Source: Panagrolaimus kolymaensis (Eukaryota; Nematoda; Chromadorea; Rhabditida; Panagrolaimidae). From it: a stretch of DNA of 64,000 nt. The translations under genes were made by a program, and so were the position numbers. Shown here piece after piece: positions 46,370 to 58,603 of this stretch (position 1 is its first letter; each line of letters opens with the position of its first letter). Below the pieces are notes generated by a model. The model searched no databases, had not been told where the DNA came from, and worked only from the letters and a program-made list of their open reading frames with translations. The stretch spans positions 2,542,001 to 2,606,000 of the forward strand of contig JAJQJQ010000020.1 in the NCBI GenBank assembly GCA_028622995.1, read 5' to 3'.

Positions 46370-47247
46370 ATGGATCTCGATGAAAGCGGAATAAAACAAG
46401 GTTGGGTTTTATTTTATTTCTTTAATATATAAAAATATTTTTATTTAAATTTTCTCGCTTTTTTTTAGACATCAAAAATAAGATTAAATCTTTCCTAGAT
46501 AATGCAAATAGAAAATCTGTATTTTATGCATGGAGAAATTTTCCATCCATTTTAGAAAGTGAATGTAAATATGTAAATGTAAATAAATTTGCACCTTATC
46601 CTGATGAAAATGAATATTTAAAAAACTGCTATTATAGTGATTCAAAAAATATGATTAAAACTGAAAAATTAATTCTCAAAGGTGGAGGTGATTTTGAAAT
46701 TAGGATTTATATGTTTCCATCTGAATATTTTGATAATAATAGAGATATGTTTGATGATTTATGCGTGGAAAAAGATAAACGTAATTGGGATGGAAAAACA
46801 TTGGAAAAAATTAACATTCAAGAAGCTTTTGAAAAAGCCGGAATCGAAATAGGTGTGAATATGGATTATTTTCTAACTCCACAAAATTTGAATGAAATTG
46901 AAAAGCATTTGAATCGGGGAATTGATGCTTTTGATCATTTTCTTCTTCATGTAATGGAAATGAAAGAATTAGGATTATCGGAACCTTGGACACACAACAA
47001 AAATAAATATGATTGTTATTGTGAAAAAGAAATTGAAAAACTTGAATCTGAATTATTTTTTAAATTAATGATAGAAATATTTGGTGATAATGATGAAAGT
47101 GGCTGTTGTTCCATGGATGATCAAATTGAGGATGAAAATAATTATTATTTGAAAAATTTTCGACTTTTATTAAGAGGTGGCAATGAAACATTTGCTTCAG
47201 CTTGTAAAGGAAAATATTATATTTATACCAGGTTTTTAACATCATAA
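46370..47247 (+). CDS. Hypothetical soluble protein, 269 residues
   Basis: Exons 46370-46400 and 46469-47247 joined in phase. No signal peptide or membrane helix. Acidic, Asn/Glu/Lys-rich, with FYAWRNFPSILESECKYV near the N-terminus and a small Cys cluster (KYDCYCEKE; DESGCCSMDD). Ends FRLLLRGGNETFASACKGKY. The Asp/Asn-rich stretches partly reflect the AT-rich codon supply. No family recognised; likely lineage-restricted. Confidence 0.6.
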
Positions 47248-49220
47248 ATAAATAAATAAAAAACTTATTTTTCAAATCGACGATTTTGAACATCTTTTAG
47301 ATCATTTTGGAAAAAATAACAAGTCCATTATTAAAGCTTTTAATTTAAACGAATAAAGAAAATTTAGAAGAGAAAAAGAAATCTCAAAAAACATGATTAA
47401 GCGATGACATCCAGAAATAAAAATTGTGCGTTAATTAAATAAGAAAATAACAACAAGGAATTTTTCAACAAAAAAAAATTGTCTTCCATTTTTTGTGCCC
47501 ATAAAATTTCTCTGATGATACATATTGGGTTTTATTTAAAAAGTAATTTAATTGAAGGTATATTTTTTCAGCGTCCTTATCTTTAAATTGCTTCCTGTTT
47601 TCACGATAACAATACATACTTTCGATTTCGCAACAACAAAAAAATAGTTTATTTTTGCATATATTTATTTATTTCTTGCCCGCCGTGCTTGGCAGTGCTT
47701 ACACCTTTCATCCTTCGTAACTTTACAAACTTTTTTCCTCCTTTAAAAAATAAAAACAACCTTTGTTAAATCCATTTTTTTTCTTTCTTGCCCAATCTTT
47801 TTTTCTTCCGCTTTTTTAGTCATTTTTGCCCTTCAGCCTCTTTCTCCCGTTTATTTTTTTTTTGCCTATTGTGTCCATTCAAAAAAATGGTGGTGGACAT
47901 TTTTTCTTTCTTTCTTTTCACTTTTTTTAAAGGAATATAAAAAAGAGTAACCGTTTTAAAAGACCCTTTCTCCCCATTCTAAAATTGATGTTGATGCTTG
48001 AAAAACAAGCTTGAATATAAATATTTTTTTATGCGGGACAAAAGCAAGAAAGCGGGTTCATGCGCTCGCGCGAAGAAAAGAGTTTTGGTCAAAAACGTTG
48101 CCGCGGAAACAATTTTTAAATAAAAAAAGCTTCTTTTTTTTGTGGGATTTTTTCTCTTTCTGGAATGGCCAACCGCTTGCTTTTAAGCTTCGAAGCTTAT
48201 CCCCTCATTTATTTTTATTGAAACCATATTTTTTTCTTTTTCTTTTAAATGGCTTCCATCATTCTTATGAAAACTCGAGTAATGAATACTTTCTTATTTG
48301 TATGTTTTTATGTTTTAAAGTACTTAATTTTATGGGAAAATGAAACACTTTTCAAATTTTAAAAATTTTCTCCCTCAAAATTCTCGAAAGAACGGCCACG
48401 GCAGTTAAAGTTTTATAATTAAAAAGTAAATTTAAAATAAAATAAAAAAGTAGTACAGCAGCTTTAATTACATATTCTAAATCTTTACCTTTGCTGCTGC
48501 TTCTGCGCTTTTTTATTTGATGGTTTTAGTTACATTTACATATTTTTAGCAAATCTTGCAAATAAAAAGGTACATACTAATTTTAAAAACTTATGCTTAT
48601 GCTTTTGCTTTTGATTCTTCTACTTACTCATTATTTATTCATGCTGCGCTGGAGTTTTAAAATAATTATATTTTCAAAGTTAAAAATTATTTTTACCTTT
48701 TATGGAAAAATGGTTTATTTTGCAGAAAGCTGCAAAGCGGATATATCTTTATTAAAATCATTGACCTAAATTGAATTTAAAGTTGCAGCTTTCTCAATTT
48801 GAGACAGAATCTTGAATTTTTTACCATCGGGCCTTTTTTCTTTTTTTGAGGTTTCGTGGAATATATATTTTCTTCCAAAATTTAAAGAATTTTTTAAATT
48901 TATTTTATGAATTTTTTAAAATAAAAAAACACATGCTGTTATTTTATTTTGTTGTTGCTTTCTCTCTAACAACTTCCCAAAAGCATTTATTCTTTATTTT
49001 TTTCAAATTAAAAATTTATCACGCAATTATTATTTTTTCTTTTTTACTTCTTCTTTGAATAAGTTATTGTTTTGATGAAGAAAAAAATGTTAGTAATATT
49101 TTTCAGCTGATGTGACTTCATAAACAAAAACACAACATATTTAATATTTAATTTATTTCTTTTTTACCTCAACAAATTATTACTTTGACAGCGATTTTGT
49201 AAATTTAAAAGAAGTGAAAA
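47248..49220. other. Intergenic, 5' flank of the DEG/ENaC gene
   Basis: About 2 kb of AT-rich DNA with no supported gene. Confidence 0.5.
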
Positions 49221-51697
49221 ATGCCAAAGTGTTTAACGATATCAAAGACATTATTTTTTATTCCATTATTTGCTATATGCATCATTCTATTTATTTTGCA
49301 TTCAATTTATTTTATTTATCTTTATTCAGAAAATTCGTTAAAAACTCAAATCACGAGGTAAACTTACTTAGGCTTTTTAGACTCAATTTCTAATACAAAT
49401 GTCTCTAAAAAATCTTCATAAACCCTCTTTTTAAAAACCATTCTCAATAATTAATAAAAAAAATATTTTTTAGGAGCTCTTTAAATCAATTACCAATTCC
49501 TGCAATAATTATATGTAATAAAATTCCATATAATCAAGCTGGTTTAAGTTCAGTTAATAGCAATTTAAATCAAGCATATATTTTACAGTAAGTCATTAAA
49601 ATTATCTAACAATAAATTTCGATATTTTTTTTATTTTTTTAGATATTTGAGACAATGGTTAGATCCATCATTTTCACAAATGGGTGAATTCATTCCTCTT
49701 TCATCCGCCCAACAACAACAAGCGGATCAAGCTTTACAAAGTACATTTGCAATTGGATCACGAGTACAAAAATTACAACAAATTATGAATCAATGTCAAG
49801 ATGTGATAAATAGTTGCACATTTTCGGTAAGAATCCAAGGAAAAGAAAAATACTCAGAATTTTTTGTTTTTCAATGAAATTTTTTTTCCTTCATGGTTAG
49901 ACTCGCTGCAAAGAATTTTTTTTGTTGAGCACAAAGTTCTGCATTTTTCATTTTTGTCGTTTTTTAATTTTCTAATGGCTTTTTTTAAGACCCAAACCAT
50001 CAGCTCATATGAATGTTGCCAATATATTCAACCTTATGTTGGAACTTTGAAAGGAATATGTTGGGTTTTTGATAATGCAAACATGACTCAATCAGATTAT
50101 GATTTGAGTAAAGGTTTTCAAATTACTTTTCAAGTAAAGTTTTTTTTATCTAAATTTTTAAACCAAATTTATTGATTTTTTTAGATAACAAGAAATTCAT
50201 TTTATAATAGCGAAAATTTAACCACTCATCCTGGAATCGATATTTATTTAATGAATAATACTTTAGAACCCACGAGATTGGCTTCAGAGTTATCCATGCC
50301 GCCTATTACAATTAAAGAAAAAGAAAATGTTAGAGCAAAAATAAGCAAACAGGTTAGTTAGTATTTTGTTTTTGCTATTTTTTGAAGAAGCAAAAAAGTA
50401 AACAAATTTGATTATTTTTTAAACCAAAAATTCTAATTATTTATTTTACAACAAATTTTTATAAATAATAACAAACAAATTTTTTACAGTACACCTCCCA
50501 TTTACGGCAAAGTCGTTGCGGTAGTACGGTTTCAAATGCAGCAGATACCGATCGACAAATGTTTCAATCAACAAACAGTCTAACTTTATGCTTGCTTATG
50601 GCAGCGGCTTCCGAATGTGGATGCATCCCTTTAATGGCATCATTTATAACTTTAAATCCTGCGCGTTTTTCGTATGTTCGAAATTTCACCAATTTGATTT
50701 TTAATAAAAACTACTTTCTAGAACTTTGTCACAACAAATTAATCAAACCACAGCTTGTAGCGTTTCAATTTACGATAATTGCGCAAGAAAATATATGGAA
50801 TATGCTCAACCAAATCGATGGGATGAGCCTCCAAGACCCACAGCAAATGCTGTATTTATTAATGCTGTAAAAAGTTGTCGAAGGTTTGAATATTTTACAA
50901 CATTTTTGAAAACCAAAAAATTTTGTAACAAAGATTTTCGTCAACGAGAAAATCAGTTTCTTGATTGAAAGTTTTTGTAACAATTTTAATTTTTAATATT
51001 TTGAAAATTCCGTGTTTTTGAAATCAAGAAACATTTCAGTCAAAGTTATACTCCATGTCAAACAATCGAATATCCAGCTGAAATTGAGCGTTATCCTCTT
51101 CCTCGAGAATATCAAACAAGCACCGTATGTTTGAACATCAAAAAATAAAAATTGTTGGTAAAACAATCTGCGTTTTAGGATTATGTATCTCGAATGTCAG
51201 TAGTTTATGGAAGTTTGGAAGTAACAAATATTGCAGAAGAAAGAGATCCAAATTTTTATCATTTACTTAGTTATATTGGATATAATGCAGCTTTATGGTT
51301 TGCAATTGGACATATTATTTGGTAAGGAATATTTAGGCAATGATATTTTTTGAAGTTGTTACTCTAAAACTAATAATATAAATTTTCTGATTTCTGAATC
51401 TTTTTTTCTTTATATTTTATTATTCAAAATTTGACCCATTTTTTTAGGTCAATTATTACTGCACCATGTAATTGGTTTTGTAACAGACAACTTAGGCCGC
51501 GAAGTTCAAAAGTGATGCCAACAATAAATGGTGGTTATGTAACAACAACAACAACAACCGCTTCACCTGTGATGAATCGAAGAAATCATTTACCTCCCAT
51601 TCAAGAAGATGATAATAATAGTTTGAAGCCACCTTCAATTAACACTGAACCAGATGTCGCTCGTCCAATTGATAATGAACTGGCGCCACCACCTTAA
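49221..51697 (+). CDS. DEG/ENaC-family cation channel subunit (FLR-1/ACD-like)
   Basis: Ten exons, 49221-49357, 49474-49587, 49643-49826, 49990-50133, 50185-50352, 50490-50671, 50722-50883, 51040-51124, 51179-51321, 51448-51697; 522 residues. TM1 is at the N-terminus (LFFIPLFAICIILFILHS), followed by the family segment PAIIICNKIPYN. The ectodomain is Cys-rich (SYECCQYIQPYVG, ECGCIPLMA, SVSIYDNCARKY, SYTPCQTIEYP). TM2 is preceded by VVYGSLEVTNIAEERDPNFY and reads LSYIGYNAALWFAIGHIIW. The cytoplasmic tail is Pro/Thr-rich. Family members form sodium-permeable trimers in gut or sensory cells. The pore signature G-x-S is not obvious (IGHI at that place), and the N-terminal tail is very short, so conductance may be unusual. 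Subfamily call is from overall feel and is tentative. Confidence 0.8.
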
Positions 51698-51938
51698 TGA
51701 AACTTTGTTTTTTACCTTTCAAATTTTTTTTTCTTCATGACTTTCATAATAATTCCCAGTGGAAAGCCTTTATTTTCATAATCAATTTTTTTCCATATGC
51801 TTTTTTTGTTTTTGTTTGTCAACCAAAAAAATAAATAAAGTTTTGTCCAAAAAAAGTGCACAAAGAAAGAGAGAAGGGAACTGAAGAAAAAAAAGCATTC
51901 GTGTGCTTTTCTTTACTTCCTATAGTAACATTTTTACT

Positions 51939-52011
51939 GCCATGATAGCTCAGTTGGGAGAGCGTTAGACTGAAGATCTAAATGTCCCCGGTTCGATCCC
52001 GGGTCGTGGCA
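51939..52011 (+). tRNA. tRNA-Phe (anticodon GAA)
   Basis: A complete 73-base cloverleaf: acceptor GCCATGA pairs with TCGTGGC (one T-G pair), D arm GCTC-AGTTGGGA-GAGC, anticodon stem TTAGA/TCTAA around loop CTGAAGA (GAA), T arm CCCGG-TTCGATC-CCGGG, discriminator A. No intron. Internal A and B boxes are intact. Poly-T termination follows at 52018. Confidence 0.97.
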
Positions 52012-52090
52012 ATTCCTTTTTTCATTTTTATTTTTAAATTTTAAAACTTATTTACAGACATTTAATTAATTTAAGAAACCATAATTTTTT

Positions 52091-54932
52091 TCATATTTCT
52101 TTAGCAACTTTTTTATTTAACCACATTTCGCAATTTGGTTCATCACTAACTTTGGCAGGATTTGTGGCTTCCACTGCTTTCAATGAAGAATTTGGTTGAG
52201 CCCATGGTTGAATTTTAGCTTAAATTTAATTTTAAAAATTAGGATTCATAGGGTTTGAAACAAATAAAAATAATTAATTACCTGTTCCAAAAAGCAAAAA
52301 TATTACTCCACCAAAAATATTTACTAAAATAACTAAACCAAACATAATCGACCATTCATTTTGTCGACCCTAAAAAATTTTTTGGGTTTACTTTTAAAAA
52401 ACATGTGAAAGATAACATACATGTTTAACAATAAATCCAACAAGAACAGGAGCTAGTACATGACCAAGCGCTCCTGCACCTTCCATCAAAGATGAAACCA
52501 TTCCAGTGTACATCGGAGCAAAAGAGCAACTTGAAGTGAAATATCCTGGAATGGATGAACCCGCAAAAATGCCATAAAGGGCTAAAACTGCCAAAGCTTC
52601 ATGCTGCTTAGTGCAATCTATATATAAAGCTAATAGGATAAATACTGCGGCAACTCCAAATGAAGCTGAAAATTATTATTTTTTTCATTAAAAAATCTTG
52701 AAAAATTAGGGGATATTGCCACCATACCTGCAGATTGAAAAATTCGGCATGAAGTTGATGGAGATAAAATGTTTTTATATTTTAAATAATCCGCTGTAAA
52801 ACTAAGAATATATTTGCTCATAAGTTTGAATGAAAAGGCCATAGAAGTAAACATTCCATTCTAAAATCAAACTTTTTTATAATCTCTTTTTCTTTATCAA
52901 CAAAAAAAAATGGTGGAGCTTACACTTTTAAGATCCAAAGCTAAAATATCTCTCGCATAAGATGGAAGGAAATTTTGCATTAATGATGTGGTAAAATAAT
53001 GTGCAAAGGTTGCAATCATTACGGCTATCGTTGCTGTTGAACATATCATTTTTTGCAATGGTATTGGTTGCTAAACAAAAATTAATATATTTTTTTTATG
53101 TATTTGAAACTTTTGGCTCGAAAAAAAAGTGTTTGCAAGTTAAGAAAAAAGTTTTATCGAAAGTTTCAGTTTGAAAGTTTGAATCTTCCCGTTTTTTTTT
53201 AAGTTTTAAAAAAAGTTGTTTACATTAAAATAAAAACCTAAAAGCTTTTATATATTTTTGCTGCAAGATTCTCAGTGAAAGAATATTCCAATTTCGAAAT
53301 CATCGATTGCTTCTTTATTCTTTTATATTTTTTTTAATTGTTTACAAACCTTTGCTTCCCCTTCAGGATGAGAATGGGCGACATTTTCATCATTCAAATA
53401 TGTTTTTTCTTTTATTGATAACATTTTGCAATCTTTTGGATTATTTGTAAAGAATGAAAACCAAACAAGTGACCATGTCAATGAAACCATGCCTGCAAAA
53501 CAAATAACAAAAATAGCGCACATTTACGTTTTAAAATCAAAAAAGTTCTCTTCCAAAAAAATAAATAGAGACGTACTCATAAAATAAAAAATTAAAGACC
53601 ATCCATTTAAAAAATTTAATGAACAAAAATTCGTTGCAATTAAAACTCCTAATGATGAAGCTAAAGGTGAACCAGAAGTAAAAAATGCTGCTGCGGTACT
53701 TCGCTCATTTGGTGGAAACCAAAGTGAAAGAGGTGCTACAAGAGCAGAATAAATTGGATTCTAAAGAATATTATTATTCAACTCTAAGCATTTTTAAAAA
53801 TTGATTAATAAAACAAACTTCAAAAACTCCAAATAAAACTCTGGCAATAAAAAAATATGGTAAACCTAAATATGCTGCTGTAGGCATTAAAGCTGTAGTA
53901 ATTGACATTCCTATTGCAGAAATAAATGCAACCCGTTTTGCACCAAAATGATTAATCAAAAAACCCGAAAATCCCATAATTGCTAAATTTCCATAAAAAC
54001 TGGCTGTAAATAATAAAGATTGCTCTTCCGTGGACCAAGTAAATGTGCCCTGAAAAAAGTAAATGGAATCCATAAAAGCGTTAATTTTTATAATGTCTTG
54101 TTACATACTGTCAAACTACGAAAATTTTTGATAAGCAAAAGTTAGTTAATGAAAAAATTGAGTTTAATCGAACATTAAATTATTTAATTTCCTCAGTGAT
54201 ATTCCTTGAAAAAACTTTTAAAAAATTTGCTTGCTTACTTACTTTATAACCATTTTGAGCTGAATGTGAATGATTTGATGAATGAATTTTATGACATTGA
54301 GGCCCATAGCTTAATTCTTCTGGTTCCGGAATAAAGTTGGGTTGAGCTTTGGCTTGTTCATGAACAGCTGTGGCATTGATCATACAAACCATAGCTACTC
54401 CAAGATGCGTCCTCATAGATGAAGCACAAAAATTTCCAAGTAAAAGAGCAATTCCTTAAAAATTAAAAAGCAATTTTTTTAAGTTTTTGAAACTATTGTA
54501 AAATTTAAATTTTTGGAATCACGTGTTTCATAAAAGTTTTAAAAAAATACCAAAAAATGTAAGGGAATTGAAACCAAGGTCATCCATAAAAAGAATTCAT
54601 TTTCTTCTTTTTTTTAGTTTCATCAGAAGACATCGTTTTAGTTTATTTTTATAAATTTGATGAAAGCTATTTTGACCGTAAAAAGCAGCTCGAAACTTTT
54701 CAATTGAGCCTCGATCAAATGCAGATACCTTTTCCTACAGAAAAAAGTGACATTAAAGCATAGAAAGCTTTTTTATTGTTGGGGTTTTTTTGATGCAAAA
54801 TTTATCAAAAAACAATTAAAAAATCTTGGTTTAAAATAAAAATAGCTTACCCAAAATCCATCGCTTTTTTGTTGATAACTGATACCATTTAGATTTCTTA
54901 TATTTAAAATCAGATCGAACAATTTGGGACAT
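52091..54932 (-). CDS. SLC17-family anion/phosphate cotransporter (sialin/VGLUT-like MFS)
   Basis: Ten exons in transcript order 54932-54851, 54454-54243, 54049-53819, 53760-53577, 53492-53350, 53070-52924, 52860-52728, 52665-52421, 52369-52282, 52218-52091; 1593 bases, 530 residues. TM1 spans exons 1-2 (TKKRWILGIALLLGNFCASS then MRTHLGVAMVCMINAT), which is the SLC17 signature. A His/Ser loop follows, then TFTWSTEEQSLLFTASFYGN and GAKRVAFISAIGMS, WFPPNERSTAAAF, PSYARDILALDL, and the ending KIQPWAQ typical of the family. Twelve TM organic-anion transporters of lysosomes, vesicles or plasma membrane; substrate cannot be told. The first exon was found from MSQIVRSDFKYKKS; an ATG at 54587 gives a shorter in-phase alternative but a poorer N-terminus. 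Confidence 0.9.
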
Positions 54933-55601
54933 ACTCTCTTCTTTCAATAAAATATAAAATTAAAAAAATATTTGTACTTTTTAAGAAATGACCATTTTTT
55001 CGATTGCGGAAATATTCTTTTATAAACCCCAATTTAAAAGACAAAGTCATTAATCAAAAATATTTAATTTTAACCCATTAATTCATATATTTTTTTATGT
55101 CTATGAAAAACAAAAAGAAAACATTGAAAGTCAAATGAAGATGGAAAGAAAAAAAGAAAAAAAGGGGTTTCTTTCGAATATAAATTTTTTTACGTCAAAA
55201 AATAAAAAAGTTTGTAGCACCACAATATTCCGTAGGCGCGTGATACACAAAAAAAGAGTATAAAAGTCATTTTTGTAGATACATAGATATATTTCCGGTT
55301 TATAAATTGGAAATAAAATTTTTAGGCGTATGTATGTTTTAAATATAAAATAAATATTATAACAGAAATCAAACAAAATGGAGTGCATGACTTTTCTTTT
55401 TCGTCAATTTTGTCATAAAAAATGAAATCAAAGGTTATTATTATTTTTATAAATATATTAGTTTTTTAATCAAAAAGGAGAAAAATGTTTGAAACAGCTG
55501 ATAATTATTAATCCATGCCAAAAAACAAACAAAAATTTTTTTATTGAGTCGGTCATAATTGTTAAGTTAATAGCTGGATACTTGCTTCTTCTAAATCAAC
55601 A
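54933..55601. other. Intergenic, AT-rich
   Basis: 5' flank of the SLC17 gene; no gene seen. Confidence 0.4.
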
Positions 55602-56434
55602 ATTTTAGTGTTCACATCCTTCATTTTTGATTAGTCAAAAAAAATCCTGATGCAACAGAGCAAAGAAAAAAATGAAAAGAAAAAAAGTGGAGAGATACTT
55701 TGAAGAGAAAACAATAGTTGCGAATCACATTAGTGTAACAATATTGGTTCAGAAAGGCAATAAAAAAAAATAAAAAATGCAAATTAGAATTCTTGAATAA
55801 ATTAACGAAGCAAAGAATTTAGAAGTTACAGTAATTTTAAGGTACTCTAACGTTAAAGCTTTAGATTTCATATTTACTGCCACCCGAATTTTGCCACGGA
55901 AAATTTGAAAAATAAAATCTCTAAAATTATTTTTTCGATAAACAAAACTCACAAAAAAAGCATTTGTTTGATAAACTTTCTTGAGGAAAAAAAGCATAAA
56001 AACTTTCCATTTTACCACCTTTGCACTTTTATTGTTTCGGATGAATATGTTTATGGAATGATTTATGAAGGAGGTTATTCATGCGCTGGAAGTTCCGTTG
56101 CTAAAGTTGCTGTTGTTACACAGGTACGCAAATTTACAACAACTAAACAAAAAAAGCAAGAAAATTATGGGACAAATTTTCGATCACCGAAGCACTTTTT
56201 TAGTTTTTCTCTCTCCAAAGTTTACCAAAAATTATTTCTAAATATTTCTTATATTTTTTCAGGGAATGGAAAACTTTGGATGTACTTTGATAGCCGTAAC
56301 CCATTATTACTTTTCAACTGCCATGTATATTTGGTGGCTTGCATTAACATTTAGTTGGTTTTTAGTAACCACATTAAAATGGGGTGAAGCTCCAGTTGGA
56401 TTTGTATTTTCATCATATATTTATATTCATGCAA
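55602..56434 (+). pseudogene. Inverted, internally deleted duplicate of the Frizzled locus
   Basis: Bases 55602-56015 match the reverse complement of about 5700-6138 (Frizzled intron 1). Bases about 56018-56434 match the reverse complement of about 4028-4438: the end of Frizzled exon 2 (VYGMIYEGGYSCAGSSVAKV), the whole intron 2, and the start of exon 3 (MENFGC to PVGFVFSSY). The 1.25 kb between, with the cysteine-rich domain and the fold-back element, is absent. Because an intron is kept, this came by DNA duplication, not retrotransposition. It has no start, no signal peptide and no later TMs, so it is a dead fragment. Similarity is high (few differences per 60 bases by eye). Confidence 0.9.
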
Positions 56435-56457
56435 TATAAGGTTAATAAATTATAAGT

Positions 56458-57079
56458 TTATTTGCAGCTGAAGGAAATAAAGGGTAAAAGCAAATGCTTC
56501 TCCGCAATTGGATTAAACAAAGGTGAAAAGGCGATGATGTAATTAAAAAGTGATGGAAACCATGGAAAAATGCTATTAAAAAATGATAAAAATTGAATTG
56601 GAATTACCATTGTTAGCAAAGGGATCATCGCCTTAAAAATTATGGGATTTTGGGTTTTATTTTTACAAATAAGCAAGCTTCTTTGAATGTTTGAAACAAA
56701 CCTCACAAAATAAAACAATGGATATTTGATTTTGAACTTTTTGATCGGCAATTGCAAAAGTTTTTCGATGCTTCCAAAGTTTATAAATAACTGCGATGGA
56801 ACAAAGAACGATGACGCTAAAGCTTCCAATAGAAAGCCCCGCAGAAAATGGAGTAATCATTTTGGTTTTAGGCTATAAAAAGTCATTTTTCATATTCCCT
56901 TGCTAATTTCCAAGAAGCCTTTTTTACCCTTGAGCTTATAATAAAGCTAATTAAATCTTGAGATTGAATTTTCCCGGTGGCAAATAAAAATGGAGCATAA
57001 AATGACATTTCATCCGGTTTAGGATAAAAACAAATATACCAAACATAAATGGTGTAAGTCGGAAAAATTAAAGTCAATG
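56458..57079 (-). CDS. Nematode chemoreceptor, C-terminal part (partial)
   Basis: Three exons in transcript order 57079-56928, 56872-56702 and 56631-56458, all phase 0 at the junctions, about 165 residues. They give the last four or so TM helices of a seven-TM nematode receptor, of srh/str/srd style: SIGSFSVIVLCSIAVIYKLW, a loop KHRKTFAIADQKVQ, AMIPLLTMVIPIQFLSFF and the C-terminal AFSPLFNPIA. This is a different class from the three srg-like genes. The N-terminal exons (TM1-3) were not found upstream, so it may be truncated, and it ends 24 bases from the inverted Frizzled fragment. Confidence 0.6.
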
Positions 57080-58248
57080 CTACGAGGGATAAAAAGCTTT
57101 AATGCTTAGTGTTATGTTACTAAAAAAATAAAGTATAAATTTTTTTATTTCAAATTTTTTTATTGCTTTTAAAATTATTTTGCTCACTTTGGATATCGAT
57201 GAATGCATTTTTCGATCACATTGTGATTATTTTAGCTTTCTTTATTTTTTATTCTTTGAAATCCCAAACTTTTATTAGCTTTCGATGACATTTGAAAAAG
57301 CCTTTTCGATAAATTCATCTATTTTTATGGATTGCATCTTATTGTTCTTTGTATTTCCCATAGGTAGCTGTATTTGTTGCAAAAATTTTTATTTGACGTT
57401 TACAGAAAGAAAAATAATTTCATTTGGTTTTGTTGGAAAAAATGGAGATCATGTAAGCCAAATAGATGGAAGTGCGACACTATTATTAATTTTATTGAGC
57501 GACCATCACTTCGTTACGGGTGACCTCACTTAGTTATGAGCATTTTTTGTAACATAAGTTTTTTGTAATCGAAATAGTGAGACCCATACTTTTACATTGA
57601 ATATGCAACTTTTTAACTACAGTTGAGATAATTTACATCAAAAATTTATCATTCATAAAACCTTTTGATCAATATACAAGGCTAGCAGTGGCAGTGAATC
57701 AGCTCACTCGTGTTTCACATTTTGTCTCTCGGTTGGTTGCTTATTCAAAAGGTTATGCTAAGTTTTGAAAAACCTTTAAATTAATTAATTATAAAGCACA
57801 GGAGATTCGAAAATATGGCGATTTTTCTAATTGTGATAATTAATCTGTTTCCATAATTTATTTGCACAACTTCAGACCTCAGTCATTTATAACAAATTTC
57901 TTAACTATTATACGTAATCGTCACGAATAGCCTCAATATGAAATTAAAATTGCAAGCAGCAGAGTTATTTATTATTTAGTCGTGACTCTTTTTTTATTTT
58001 CGTCATTTCATCATTCCTAAATGCCTTTCTTTTCCTTCACTAAAGTAGCCAAATGGCTTGGATGTGTCACAATCGATAAATTAGTGACTTTTTATAAGAA
58101 TTTAGTTTACGAAAAATTGTTGTAAAACCTCCTCTTCAGGTTGCTATTATTTTTTACAGAATCTTCCATTTTCTTTTTTTGTTTTTAATGCAAAGTTTAT
58201 GAATATTTATTTTGATGATTGAATAAGCTTTATCATTTTTTTACACTT
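57080..58248. other. Intergenic, possible lost 5' part of the chemoreceptor
   Basis: AT-rich; no exon with receptor-like helices on the minus strand. A lone CACTTCGTTACG at about 57507 resembles the fold-back element 2 unit. Confidence 0.35.
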
Positions 58249-58339
58249 TTAAATTATTTGACAAACCAATATCACAGCGGGTCCTTTATTGCTTTTTTTA
58301 AATGAAATCCGATAGGATTCATTTTTCATTATCTTCCCG

Positions 58340-58395
58340 ACTAGCTTCTTCTTGCATTCGATTCCATTTGAAAGCGTTATTAGAAAAAATCTATC
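58340..58395 (-). repeat. Dispersed repeat shared with the window start
   Basis: On the minus strand these bases read CGATAGATTTTTTCTAATAA then CGCTTTCAAATGGAATC, matching bases 1-51 of the window with a short gap and one or two changes. It lies inside a 100-residue minus-strand frame (58551-58249) whose start is leader-like; whether that frame is a gene is doubtful. Confidence 0.6.
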
Positions 58396-58603
58396 GTAGC
58401 TTTTAGCTTCATGCTGAGGTGAAGAAGCAAAATCGCTTTCATCAAATGATTGGTACTGTAGCAAAATGGAAAAAAGATGCAATAAGAATAACAAAGAAGC
58501 TTTTCCTTGAGTCTCTACAGCAAAAAAAAAATAACCAAACAAATTAATCATACATCATTTATTATAAAATTCATCCAATTAGATAAAATTATGAAAAATT
58601 CTT

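Noticed and set aside
54551..54587. ATG at 54587 as the start of the SLC17 gene
   Set aside because: It gives a short non-family N-terminus. The exon at 54932-54851 joins the next exon in the same phase and yields a typical SLC17 TM1 start.
57285..57533. 82-residue plus-strand hydrophobic frame
   Set aside because: No splice signals, no homology; probably chance in AT-rich DNA.
58249..58551. 100-residue minus-strand frame with a leader-like start
   Set aside because: Part of it is the dispersed repeat also found at bases 1-51, and no exon structure or homology supports it as a gene.
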